6,028 nucleotides of DNA from a bacterium (GTDB taxonomy: Bacteria > Sumerlaeota > Sumerlaeia > MVZB01): assembly GCA_023480605.1 (NCBI GenBank), contig JAMCWS010000222.1, forward strand, positions 1-6,028, given 5' to 3'. The notes below the pieces were generated by a model that was not told the DNA's origin, made no database searches, and worked only from the letters and a program-made list of their open reading frames with translations. Shown here one piece after another: positions 1-5,160 of the stretch (positions are counted from its first letter, which is position 1; every line of letters begins with the position of its first letter). A program made the translations under genes and the position numbers.

Positions 1-63
1 AATGAGAGAATCCCGATAAAATTGGAATCTGAGCGCGTTCAGGAGTTGGCATCCCGATTATAA
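1..63 (+). CDS. Possible 3' end of an upstream coding region
   Basis: Frame 1 is open from the window edge to a TAA at 61-63 and would encode about 20 residues (ending ESERVQELASRL) with an amphipathic, helix-like pattern. The other two forward frames are closed within the first 20 bases. Sixty bases is too little to identify a family, and the stretch is more AT-rich than the genes that follow, so it may equally be non-coding. Confidence 0.22.
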   Translation, partial: NERIPIKLESERVQELASRL

Positions 64-98
64 CGCCGGCCAATGATTATTTTACGCGGAGGTTAACG

Positions 99-1109
99 AT
101 GAGTGAGAGGCAAAAAATCAGACGCATTGGAATTGGAGGACTTGTGGCTTTGCTCGTTGTCGCCGCAATCTTTGTCTTCGCCCCCCGGAGCGAGCAACGC
201 GCCCTGGCGGTGAGCGAAAACCAGGGGAGCGGCCCAAGCGCGCTCAACGATGACCGGTTTCTTTTCGCCAACCTGGCCGATCAGGTCATCCCCTCGGTGG
301 TCACGGTTTACGTCAAGCGCGATCTCAAACGGAATATGACCCCCGAAGAGTTGCGCCAATTCGAACAGTTCCGGCGGTTCTTCCAGGGGCCCGACAACCC
401 GTTCCAAGGCTCTCCGTTCGAATTCTTCTTCGGCCCCGACCAGGGCCAGGAGCCCGATCAGCAGGACCCGGGCAACGAAAATCCCCATGCGCCCGACGGC
501 GAGAACAATCCTTTCCTGCAGCAGGCCTCCGGCTCGGGCGTAATCATCTCGGCCGACGGCTATATCATCACAAATTGGCACGTGGTGGGCGATAAGGACC
601 AGGGAACGTCGATCACGGTGGTCTTCTCCGACAACAGCGAACTGGACAATAATCACGTCAAGTTGGTCGAGAGCAACCGCCTGTTGGACCTAGCGTTGCT
701 CAAGGTCGATCGCAAGGGACTCAAGCCCATCCAGTGGGGTGATTCCGACAAACTGCGCATCGGCGAGCGGGTGGCCTGCGTCGGCAGCCCGCTGGACCTG
801 CGCGAGACCGTCACGCAAGGGATCGTCTGCGCCATGCACCGCAACGTCGACATCGGCATCGGCGACATGATCCAGACCGACGCCGTGATCAACCCCGGCT
901 CCAGCGGCGGCGCCATGGTAAACCTTGAAGGCCAGTTGGTCGGCATCAACCGGCTGATCACGTCGCGCACGGGCTGGTGGCAGGGCTACGGATTCGCCAT
1001 TCCGGCCAACGACGTGCGGTACTTCACCGACCAGGTGATCCGCACCGGTCACTTCACGGCCGGCTACATCGGCATCGAGATGGCCCCCGACGAAAACACC
1101 GGCCAATGA
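99..1109 (+). CDS. HtrA/DegP-family serine protease, N-terminal part (membrane anchor and catalytic domain), ended by an in-frame TGA
   Basis: This is the catalytic half of an HtrA (Do-like) envelope protease, which degrades or refolds misfolded proteins outside the cytoplasm. Residues about 9-28 form a hydrophobic signal anchor. A Gln/Pro/Asp/Phe-rich linker (about 85-140) leads into a trypsin-like domain from about 143. The triad is visible: H161 in NWHVVG, D197 in LLDLALLKV and S269 in NPGSSGGAMVN. The serine motif reads GSSGGA where GNSGGP is usual. The domain closes with GYGFAIPAND near 297-304, as in HtrA. A GGAGG at 88-92, six bases before the ATG, supports the start. The frame stops at codon 337 (TGA), just where the first PDZ domain begins (GYIGIEMAP), and both PDZ domains continue in the same frame. 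If the TGA is real, the product is a 336-residue protease without PDZ domains. If it is an error or is read through, the protein is about 534 residues, normal for two-PDZ HtrA proteins. Family certain; status of the stop unknown. Confidence 0.9.
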   Translation: MSERQKIRRIGIGGLVALLVVAAIFVFAPRSEQRALAVSENQGSGPSALNDDRFLFANLADQVIPSVVTVYVKRDLKRNMTPEELRQFEQFRRFFQGPDNPFQGSPFEFFFGPDQGQEPDQQDPGNENPHAPDGENNPFLQQASGSGVIISADGYIITNWHVVGDKDQGTSITVVFSDNSELDNNHVKLVESNRLLDLALLKVDRKGLKPIQWGDSDKLRIGERVACVGSPLDLRETVTQGIVCAMHRNVDIGIGDMIQTDAVINPGSSGGAMVNLEGQLVGINRLITSRTGWWQGYGFAIPANDVRYFTDQVIRTGHFTAGYIGIEMAPDENTGQ

Positions 1110-1118
1110 TGCGAGGCG

Positions 1119-1132
1119 CTGGGAATCCCCAG
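1119..1132 (+). other. Small perfect stem-loop just downstream of the in-frame TGA
   Basis: CTGGG at 1119-1123 pairs perfectly with CCCAG at 1128-1132 around an AATC loop. It starts nine bases after the TGA at 1107-1109. It lies inside coding sequence (ALGIPR), so it may be chance. It is listed because a hairpin right after a UGA is the layout that stop-codon recoding would need. Confidence 0.35.
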
Positions 1133-1145
1133 GACCCAGAAGGGC

Positions 1146-1703
1146 GTGCTGATCAAGGACGTGCGGACGCACACGCCGGCGGCCGAGGCCGGTTTGCAGG
1201 CCCTTGACTACATCATCAAGGCCGACTCGACGAATATCACCTCCAGCAGCGACCTGCTGGGCTTCGTGGCGCGCACCCCGGTGGGCACGAAGATCGACCT
1301 GACCATCCTGCGGCCGGTCAAGTTCAAGAGTCCCAAGGAGATGAAGGTCACAATCAAGGTAGCCGAGCGTCCCTCGGAGAAGATCCTTAGCGAGCAGATG
1401 CGCGGGGGCGAGGGCATGGGCCCGGGAACGCCGGCGCCCGCGGGCGAAAAGATGCTCGGCATGAGCGTCGAGCCGACCCAGTATAACGGCATCGACGTGC
1501 TCAAGGTGACGGGCGTCGAGCGCCGCTCGCCGGCGGCCAGCGCCGGCCTGCGCGCGGGCGACATCATCACCAAGTTCGACGGAGAACCGGTCAGTTCGGT
1601 CGACCAACTCAAGTCGGCGATCGCCAACCAGCCCAAGGGCCGGCCGCACTGGGTTGAGTTCGTCCGCCAGGGACAGCGCAACCTGACGACCATCCCGCAA
1701 TAA
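1146..1703 (+). pseudogene. HtrA-family protease, C-terminal part with two PDZ domains, cut off by the upstream in-frame TGA
   Basis: This stretch is in the same frame as the protease gene; homologous coding resumes at 1110 immediately after the TGA (CEALGIPRTQKGVLIKDV). PDZ1 runs through the THTPAAEAGLQALDYI and SSDLLGFVARTPVGTK segments. PDZ2 runs through ERRSPAASAGLRAGDII and SSVDQLKSAIANQPKG. In HtrA proteases PDZ domains bind exposed hydrophobic C-termini and control activity and oligomer assembly. The frame ends at TAA 1701-1703. The first possible internal start is GTG 1146. A purine-rich AGAAGGG at 1138-1144 sits only one base from it, too close to be a good ribosome site, so independent translation is doubtful. 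Most likely it is the severed C-terminus of one gene; alternatively the TGA is a sequencing error or is decoded. There is no frame change and no missing sequence at the junction, so one substitution (for example TGG or CGA to TGA) would explain it. Confidence 0.75.
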
Positions 1704-1707
1704 AATG

Positions 1708-1761
1708 GTCCGACGCCGGAGCCGCCGGGAATCGATCCCGGCGGCTTCGGTCAGGACGGAC
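1708..1761 (+). other. Long GC-rich hairpin after the protease gene
   Basis: GCCGCCGGGA (1721-1730) and TCCCGGCGGC (1736-1745) are perfect inverted repeats around an ATCGA loop. The stem extends outward through 1715-1720/1746-1751 with two G-U pairs, and after a short internal loop GTCCG (1708-1712) pairs with CGGAC (1757-1761). No T-tract follows, so it may be a 3'-end stabiliser or the first part of a two-hairpin terminator. Confidence 0.6.
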
Positions 1762-1763
1762 AA

Positions 1764-1802
1764 CGCGCCGCGCACCGAGGCGGCGCGGATTTTCTTGTCT
1801 TT
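1764..1802 (+). terminator. Rho-independent terminator of the protease gene
   Basis: CGCGCCGC (1764-1771) pairs with GCGGCGCG (1780-1787) over an eight-base loop. The T-rich run TTTTCTTGTCTTT (1790-1802) follows after two bases. This is a textbook intrinsic terminator and separates the protease gene from the MoxR module. Confidence 0.72.
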
Positions 1803-1807
1803 CGCCC

Positions 1808-1850
1808 GCCATCTGGCTAAGTTGCCAGATGGCCGGCTTGTCCGCCGGCC
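1808..1850 (+). repeat. Two overlapping perfect inverted repeats upstream of the membrane-protein gene
   Basis: GCCATCTGGC (1808-1817) and GCCAGATGGC (1824-1833) form a perfect 10-bp inverted repeat with a six-base spacer. GGCCGGC (1831-1837) and GCCGGCC (1844-1850) form a second, 7 bp with a six-base spacer. The arms share bases 1831-1833, so in RNA the two full stems exclude each other. They sit about 30 bases before the next start codon. They could be an operator, a leader-RNA switch or copies of a genome-wide intergenic repeat; the sequence alone does not decide. Confidence 0.6.
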
Positions 1851-1881
1851 GCCAGCATGGGAGCGGCGAGGATGAGCAGCG

Positions 1882-2526
1882 ATGAACGAGCGGCGCGATG
1901 CGCGAGGCGGGCGTGAGGCGGCGGCGATCCGGTTGCGGACGGGCGCCTCGATCCTGGCCCTGACGGCCACCCTCGGAGCGGCGGGGCGGGCCGCGGCGCA
2001 GGCCGTGACGGCGGCCGGCGAAGTCGGTTCCCGATGGTTCGGCATCCCGATCGGGCCGAATTGGCTTATGCTTTTCGGCGCCGTGCTGGTCGTGGCGCTG
2101 GTCGCCGCCGCGTGGATCATTTATCAGCGGTCGGATTTCCCCCGCGTCACCAGTTCCGAAGGAGAGACCCGAAGCACCCGGTTCGAACAGCTCAACGCCG
2201 AAATGCAGGGTCTGGCCCTGCGGCTGGAGAGCGGCGAAAGCCGGGGATATTACAAAAAAATCGGCATGTTGGGGCGGGTGTTCCTCGAACGGATCGGCGT
2301 CGCCGGCGCCCGCGCCATGACCGATGAACAAGTCGAAAAGATTCTGCGGAGCGGCCAGTTGACCCAGGACCAGGCGGGAACGCTGGCGTCGATTTTCGCC
2401 CGGTGCCGCGAAGGCGCCCTGCACGAAAGCGAAAAGCTCGATTACACCGCCGCCGACATCCTAAAAGACCTCCGCCGCCTGGTCAGGGAATTTGAGGAGG
2501 CAACACCCTCGCAATCCCATTCCTGA
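1882..2526 (+). CDS. Single-span membrane protein with a DUF4381/BatD-like C-terminal helical domain
   Basis: The protein has 214 residues. Residues about 16-40 are Ala-rich and hydrophobic and end in AAAQAV, like a cleavable signal peptide. A clear membrane span follows at about 61-80 (WLMLFGAVLVVALVAAAWII). The rest is a charged, soluble helical domain (about 100-207). Its pattern (GRVFLERIGV, then MTDEQVEKIL, then a helix around IFARCREGAL, then a last helix KDLRRLVREFEE) resembles the C-terminal cytoplasmic region of DUF4381 and BatD proteins, which are encoded with MoxR and DUF58/VWA partners. That is my pattern match, not a search result. It lies 71 bases upstream of the MoxR gene on the same strand, which supports an accessory role in that system. 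The ATG has a modest GAGG (1868-1871) ten bases upstream; the start is not firm. The reading frame itself is well supported by codon pattern and the TGA stop. Confidence 0.78.
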   Translation: MNERRDARGGREAAAIRLRTGASILALTATLGAAGRAAAQAVTAAGEVGSRWFGIPIGPNWLMLFGAVLVVALVAAAWIIYQRSDFPRVTSSEGETRSTRFEQLNAEMQGLALRLESGESRGYYKKIGMLGRVFLERIGVAGARAMTDEQVEKILRSGQLTQDQAGTLASIFARCREGALHESEKLDYTAADILKDLRRLVREFEEATPSQSHS

Positions 2527-2538
2527 GCGCGCACCCGG

Positions 2539-2570
2539 GCGCCCCGGAGGGCGCGACCTTCGCGAGGGTC
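2539..2570 (+). other. Two adjacent stem-loops in the gap before the MoxR gene
   Basis: GCGCCC (2539-2544) pairs with GGGCGC (2549-2554) over a CGGA loop. GACCTT (2555-2560) then pairs with AGGGTC (2565-2570), with one G-T pair, over CGCG. No T-tract follows, so this is not a terminator. It could tune read-through or translation between the two genes, or be a chance product of GC-rich DNA. Confidence 0.3.
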
Positions 2571-2597
2571 ATTCAACCGACGCAAGGGAGCCTGGGC

Positions 2598-3623
2598 ATG
2601 GCGCTCATCGAATCCGACCTTCCACACACCGCGACCACAGGCGAAGACCTGGTCGCCCTGCAGGAGACCATCCGCCGCGAGACGGAATTTCTGCCGGCCC
2701 TCATGGGTGAGTTGCGCAAGCGCATCGTCGGCCAGGGGGCCATGATCGAGCGGCTGCTCATCGGCCTTGTTACCGGCGGTCACGTGCTGCTCGAGGGCGT
2801 GCCGGGCCTGGCCAAGACGATGACCATCAAGACGCTGGCCGAGGCCATTCGCCTCAGTTTCCAGCGCGTCCAGTTCACGCCCGACCTGCTGCCGGCCGAC
2901 CTGATCGGCACGCTGATCTACAACCAGAAAGACGGCGCCTTCACGCAGAAAAAAGGGCCGATCTTCGCCAACCTGATCCTCGCCGACGAGATCAACCGCG
3001 CCCCGGCCAAGGTGCAATCGGCCCTGCTCGAGGCGATGCAGGAACGGCAGGTCACCATCGGCGAGGCCACCCATCCCCTGCCCAGCCCTTTCATGGTCAT
3101 GGCCACCGAAAACCCGATCGAGCAGGAGGGCACCTACCCGCTGCCCGAGGCGCAGGTCGACCGCTTCATGCTCAAGGTGCTCATCAACTACCCCTCGCGC
3201 GACGAAGAGCGGCGGATTCTGGACTTGATGGCCGTCGGCGAGCCGCCCGCCCCGCAGCCCGTCCTGGCGCCCGAGCAGATTGCCCGCGCCCGGCGCGTGG
3301 TCGACACGATCTACATGGACGACAAGATCAAGAATTATATCGTCAGCCTGGTGATGGCGACGCGCGACCCCGAAGCCGCCGGCGTGCCGATCGGCTCCTA
3401 CCTGCAATACGGCGCCTCGCCGCGGGCGACGATCTACCTGGCGCGGGCGGCGCGGGCGCACGCCTTCCTCAACCGCCGCGGTCACGTCATCCCCGACGAC
3501 ATCAAGCTGATCGGCCCCGACGTCCTGCGCCACCGCCTGATCATCAGCTACGAAGCCGAAGCCGAAGGCAAAACCAGCGACGACCTGATCAAGATCTTGT
3601 TCGATCACGTTGAAGTGCCGTAA
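2598..3623 (+). CDS. MoxR-family AAA+ ATPase
   Basis: This is a complete 341-residue MoxR ATPase, the usual length for the family. MoxR proteins act as chaperone-like ATPases that help assemble or activate partner complexes, typically with VWA-domain proteins. The motifs appear in order: Walker A EGVPGLAKT (66-74), Walker B LILADE (126-131) followed by INRAPAKVQSALLEAMQER, sensor-1 Asn in ATENP (N172), arginine-finger region EAQVDRF (R189), and sensor-2 YGASPRA (R276). The C-terminal lid carries RGHVIPDDI. The ATG has GGGAG (2586-2590) seven bases upstream. The DUF58 gene that normally sits directly behind it begins only at about 4150, because a GxxExxY element lies between them. The preceding membrane-protein gene is probably in the same transcript. 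The substrate of this particular MoxR cannot be read from the sequence. Confidence 0.95.
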   Translation: MALIESDLPHTATTGEDLVALQETIRRETEFLPALMGELRKRIVGQGAMIERLLIGLVTGGHVLLEGVPGLAKTMTIKTLAEAIRLSFQRVQFTPDLLPADLIGTLIYNQKDGAFTQKKGPIFANLILADEINRAPAKVQSALLEAMQERQVTIGEATHPLPSPFMVMATENPIEQEGTYPLPEAQVDRFMLKVLINYPSRDEERRILDLMAVGEPPAPQPVLAPEQIARARRVVDTIYMDDKIKNYIVSLVMATRDPEAAGVPIGSYLQYGASPRATIYLARAARAHAFLNRRGHVIPDDIKLIGPDVLRHRLIISYEAEAEGKTSDDLIKILFDHVEVP

Positions 3624-3630
3624 AGTAATC

Positions 3631-3658
3631 TCTCGCCAAGGCGCAAAGACGCAAAAAA
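3631..3658 (+). repeat. Left terminal inverted repeat of the GxxExxY element
   Basis: It starts TCTCGCC eight bases after the MoxR stop codon. It contains the short palindrome CGCCAAGGCG (3634-3643) and then GCAAAGAC plus GCAAAA units. Its reverse complement matches 4117-4144 with six mismatches. Confidence 0.65.
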
Positions 3659-3698
3659 GGTCAATAGAGGACTTGGTTTTTAGAGGGGAGATCCAGGC

Positions 3699-4091
3699 GT
3701 GACCGAAAATGAAGTCGCCCGCCAGATAGTCGATGCCGCGTTTAAAATTCACACAACTCTTGGGCCGGGACTGTTGGAGTCGGTATATGAGGTGGTTATG
3801 GCGCATGATCTCATGTAGCGCGGATTGACCGTTTCACGCCAACAAGTGATTCCGATTATTTATGAAGGCATCGAAATATCGGAAGGTTTTTACGCCGACC
3901 TGGTGGTTGAGGGCAAGGTGATCGTCGAACTCAAATCCGTCGAACAAACCAATGACGTCCACAAAAAGCAATTATTGACTTATTTGAGACTCGCGGACAA
4001 GCGCTTTGGGCTACTAATCAATTTCGGCCAGTCGATCATAAAGGAGGGGATCAAGAGAATCGTGAACGGTCTGACCGACGAACCCATATGA
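3699..4091 (+). pseudogene. GxxExxY-family protein (PD-(D/E)XK nuclease-like), broken by an in-frame TAG
   Basis: Read from GTG 3699, with GGGGAG (3685-3690) eight bases upstream, the frame would give 130 residues, the normal size for this family. Residues 1-39 hold the N-terminal helix and the signature GLLESVY (24-30, matching GxxExxY). Codon 40 is TAG (3816-3818), where homologues have an ordinary residue before RGL. The frame then continues unchanged to the TGA at 4089-4091. After the stop come RGLTVSRQQVIPIIYEG, the PD-(D/E)XK-like core with D67 in FYADLVV and E77/K79 in VELKSVE, then HKKQLLTYLRL and a C-terminal GIKRIVNG. The fold is that of a nuclease superfamily, but no activity is established for this family to my knowledge. 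The only product after the stop would need a start at TTG 3825 and would lack the signature. One substitution (AAG, CAG or GAG to TAG) explains the break. Confidence 0.82.
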
Positions 4092-4116
4092 CGAATTAGC
4101 GTTGTTGAATCTTCTT

Positions 4117-4144
4117 TTCTTTGTGCCTTTACGTCTTTGCGAGA
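4117..4144 (+). repeat. Right terminal inverted repeat of the GxxExxY element
   Basis: It reads TTCTTTGTGCC, then TTTACGTCTTTGCGAGA, the reverse-complement counterpart of the left repeat. It runs right into the start region of the DUF58 gene, so its last bases (GCGAGA) probably double as the ribosome-binding region for that gene. Confidence 0.65.
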
Positions 4145-4152
4145 TGATTGAT

Positions 4153-5043
4153 ATGCCTGAAATTGACCTTTCTACTCTCCAATCCAAAGTCCGGCGGATC
4201 GAGATCGTCTCGAACCGACTGGTCAACGAGCGAGTGGCTGGGGAGTATCACAGCGTTTTTAAAGGGCAGGGGATCGAGTTCGAGGAGGTGCGGCCGTATA
4301 TCCACGGCGACGAGATCCGCTCGATCGACTGGAACGTGACCGCGCGCGCCGGCGCACCCCACGTCAAACGCTATCGCGAGGAGCGCGAGATGACGGTCTT
4401 TTTCGTTGTCGATCTCTCCAGTTCCTGCCGCTTCGGCACCCGCGGTGAATTCAAAAGCGAACTCATGGCCGAGATCACCGCCGTCCTGGCCCTGGCCGCC
4501 ATCGCCAACAACGACCGCGTCGGGCTGCTGCTGGCCACCGACCGGCTGGAAATGGTCGTCCCGCCGCGCAAGGGCCGGCGCCACGTGCTGCGCCTGGTGC
4601 GCGACGTGCTGGCCTACGAGCCCGAGGGCACGGGCACCGACCTGGCCCAGGCCCTCGACCACCTGCGCCACGTGCTGCACCACCGGGCGGTCGTCTTCTT
4701 GATCTCCGATTTTTTCGCGGGCGGATTCGAGCGGTCGCTGGCCGTCTGCTCGCGGCGCCACGACGTGATCGCCATCGCCGTCGAGGACCCCTTCGAGCGG
4801 CGCCTGCCGGAGGCCGGGCTGATCGAGATGATCGACGCCGAAAGCGGCGCGGCCGTCGTCATCGACACCGCCGACCGGGCGTTGCGCCGCCGCTACGAAC
4901 TCGAAGCCGAGCGCCGGCGGAGCGAGCGCCAATCCCTGTTGCGCCGTTACGAAGTCGACCTGATCGAACTCTCGACCGACCGGCCCTACGACAGCGAACT
5001 GGTCGCCTTTTTCAAGCGGCGCGCCCGGCGGCTCAACCGGTAG
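4153..5043 (+). CDS. DUF58 protein with VWA/MIDAS-like metal site, MoxR partner
   Basis: The protein has 296 residues from ATG 4153 (299 from ATG 4144). It shows the full DUF58 pattern: VRRIEI and NRLVNERVAGEYHSVFKGQG near the N-terminus, then VRPYIHGDEIRSIDWNVTAR (47-65) and VKRYREERE (71-79). A VWA-like fold follows. Its metal-site residues are visible as D87-x-S89-x-S91 (DLSSS), T162 in GTGTD and D186 in LISDFF, so the MIDAS appears intact. The C-terminus (about 245-296) is an Arg-rich helical tail ending ELVAFFKRRARRLNR. DUF58 proteins are encoded beside MoxR ATPases and are thought to be their partners. The frame is open upstream to a TTG at 4102, but that would translate the terminal repeat (FVPLRLCE), so I reject the long start. 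GAGA (4141-4144), eight bases before ATG 4153, favours this one. Stop is TAG 5041-5043. Confidence 0.93.
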   Translation: MPEIDLSTLQSKVRRIEIVSNRLVNERVAGEYHSVFKGQGIEFEEVRPYIHGDEIRSIDWNVTARAGAPHVKRYREEREMTVFFVVDLSSSCRFGTRGEFKSELMAEITAVLALAAIANNDRVGLLLATDRLEMVVPPRKGRRHVLRLVRDVLAYEPEGTGTDLAQALDHLRHVLHHRAVVFLISDFFAGGFERSLAVCSRRHDVIAIAVEDPFERRLPEAGLIEMIDAESGAAVVIDTADRALRRRYELEAERRRSERQSLLRRYEVDLIELSTDRPYDSELVAFFKRRARRLNR

Positions 5044-5111
5044 GACGCGGCCGCGAAATCTCATGCAAAGCCGGGGACGAACGCGCTAAGATCGGCGTGA
5101 GTTCCCTGCGC

Positions 5112-5136
5112 GGGAGCCCTCCCTGAGGGAGATCCC
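5112..5136 (+). other. Leader stem-loop before the membrane-anchored 3' gene
   Basis: CTCCC (5119-5123) pairs with GGGAG (5127-5131) over TGA, and GGGA (5112-5115) can pair outside it with TCCC (5133-5136). An alternative pairing is GCCCT (5116-5120 region) with AGGGC (5139-5143). It lies in the 117-base gap between the DUF58 stop and the next start. No T-tract follows, so it is a possible leader structure rather than a terminator. Confidence 0.28.
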
Positions 5137-5160
5137 ATAGGGCCTGAAGGAATCGACACC

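Larger units (their letters stand above)
3631..4144 (+). mobile_element. Compact GxxExxY element with terminal inverted repeats, inserted between the MoxR and DUF58 genes
   Basis: The segment from just after the MoxR stop to the DUF58 start is bounded by imperfect inverted repeats of about 28 bp (3631-3658 and 4117-4144; 22 of 28 positions match when one is reverse-complemented). Inside is one small gene of the GxxExxY family, in sequence visibly richer in A and T than the genes on both sides. No transposase is encoded. From memory, GxxExxY genes in many environmental bacteria are flanked by such CGCAAAG-type repeats, which fits a passively mobilised element of about 0.5 kb. I could not find a convincing target-site duplication. 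The gene inside carries a nonsense codon, so this copy looks like it is decaying. Confidence 0.6.

Noticed and set aside
46..62. Possible sigma-54 promoter around TTGGCA
   Set aside because: The -24-like TGGC is present, but the required GC of the -12 element is missing (TTAT instead).
36..64. Promoter-like sequence upstream of the protease gene: TATAAC at 59-64 on the plus strand and a perfect TATAAT on the minus strand at 57-62
   Set aside because: Neither has a credible -35 box at 16-18 bases. TTGGCA at 46-51 is too close to the plus-strand -10, and no divergent gene is visible in the window.
1829..1885. Eighteen-codon leader ORF whose TGA overlaps the ATG at 1882
   Set aside because: It has no ribosome site and starts inside an inverted repeat. 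The ATGA overlap is suggestive but not enough to call a gene.
690..2120. Long minus-strand open frame (476 codons) opposite the protease gene
   Set aside because: It mirrors the codon pattern of the GC-rich plus-strand gene, has Arg/His/Asp-rich low-complexity content, matches no recognisable family, and crosses the terminator and two genes.
2442..3806. Long minus-strand open frame (454 codons) opposite the MoxR gene
   Set aside because: The opposite strand encodes an unmistakable MoxR ATPase with all motifs. The antisense translation is an artefact of high third-position GC and also runs through the terminal repeat.
99..4091. Alternative genetic code (TGA or TAG reassigned)
   Set aside because: TGA ends the genes at 2526 and 4091 and TAG ends the DUF58 gene at 5043, all at natural C-termini, and the intact genes contain no other internal stops.
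4129..5064. Minus-strand open frame (311 codons) opposite the DUF58 gene
   Set aside because: It is a shadow of the DUF58 gene, with no domain pattern of its own.
5065..5092. Promoter-like TGCAAA, 17 bases, TAAGAT before the last gene
   Set aside because: Only 3 of 6 and 4 of 6 consensus matches, which is not above chance.
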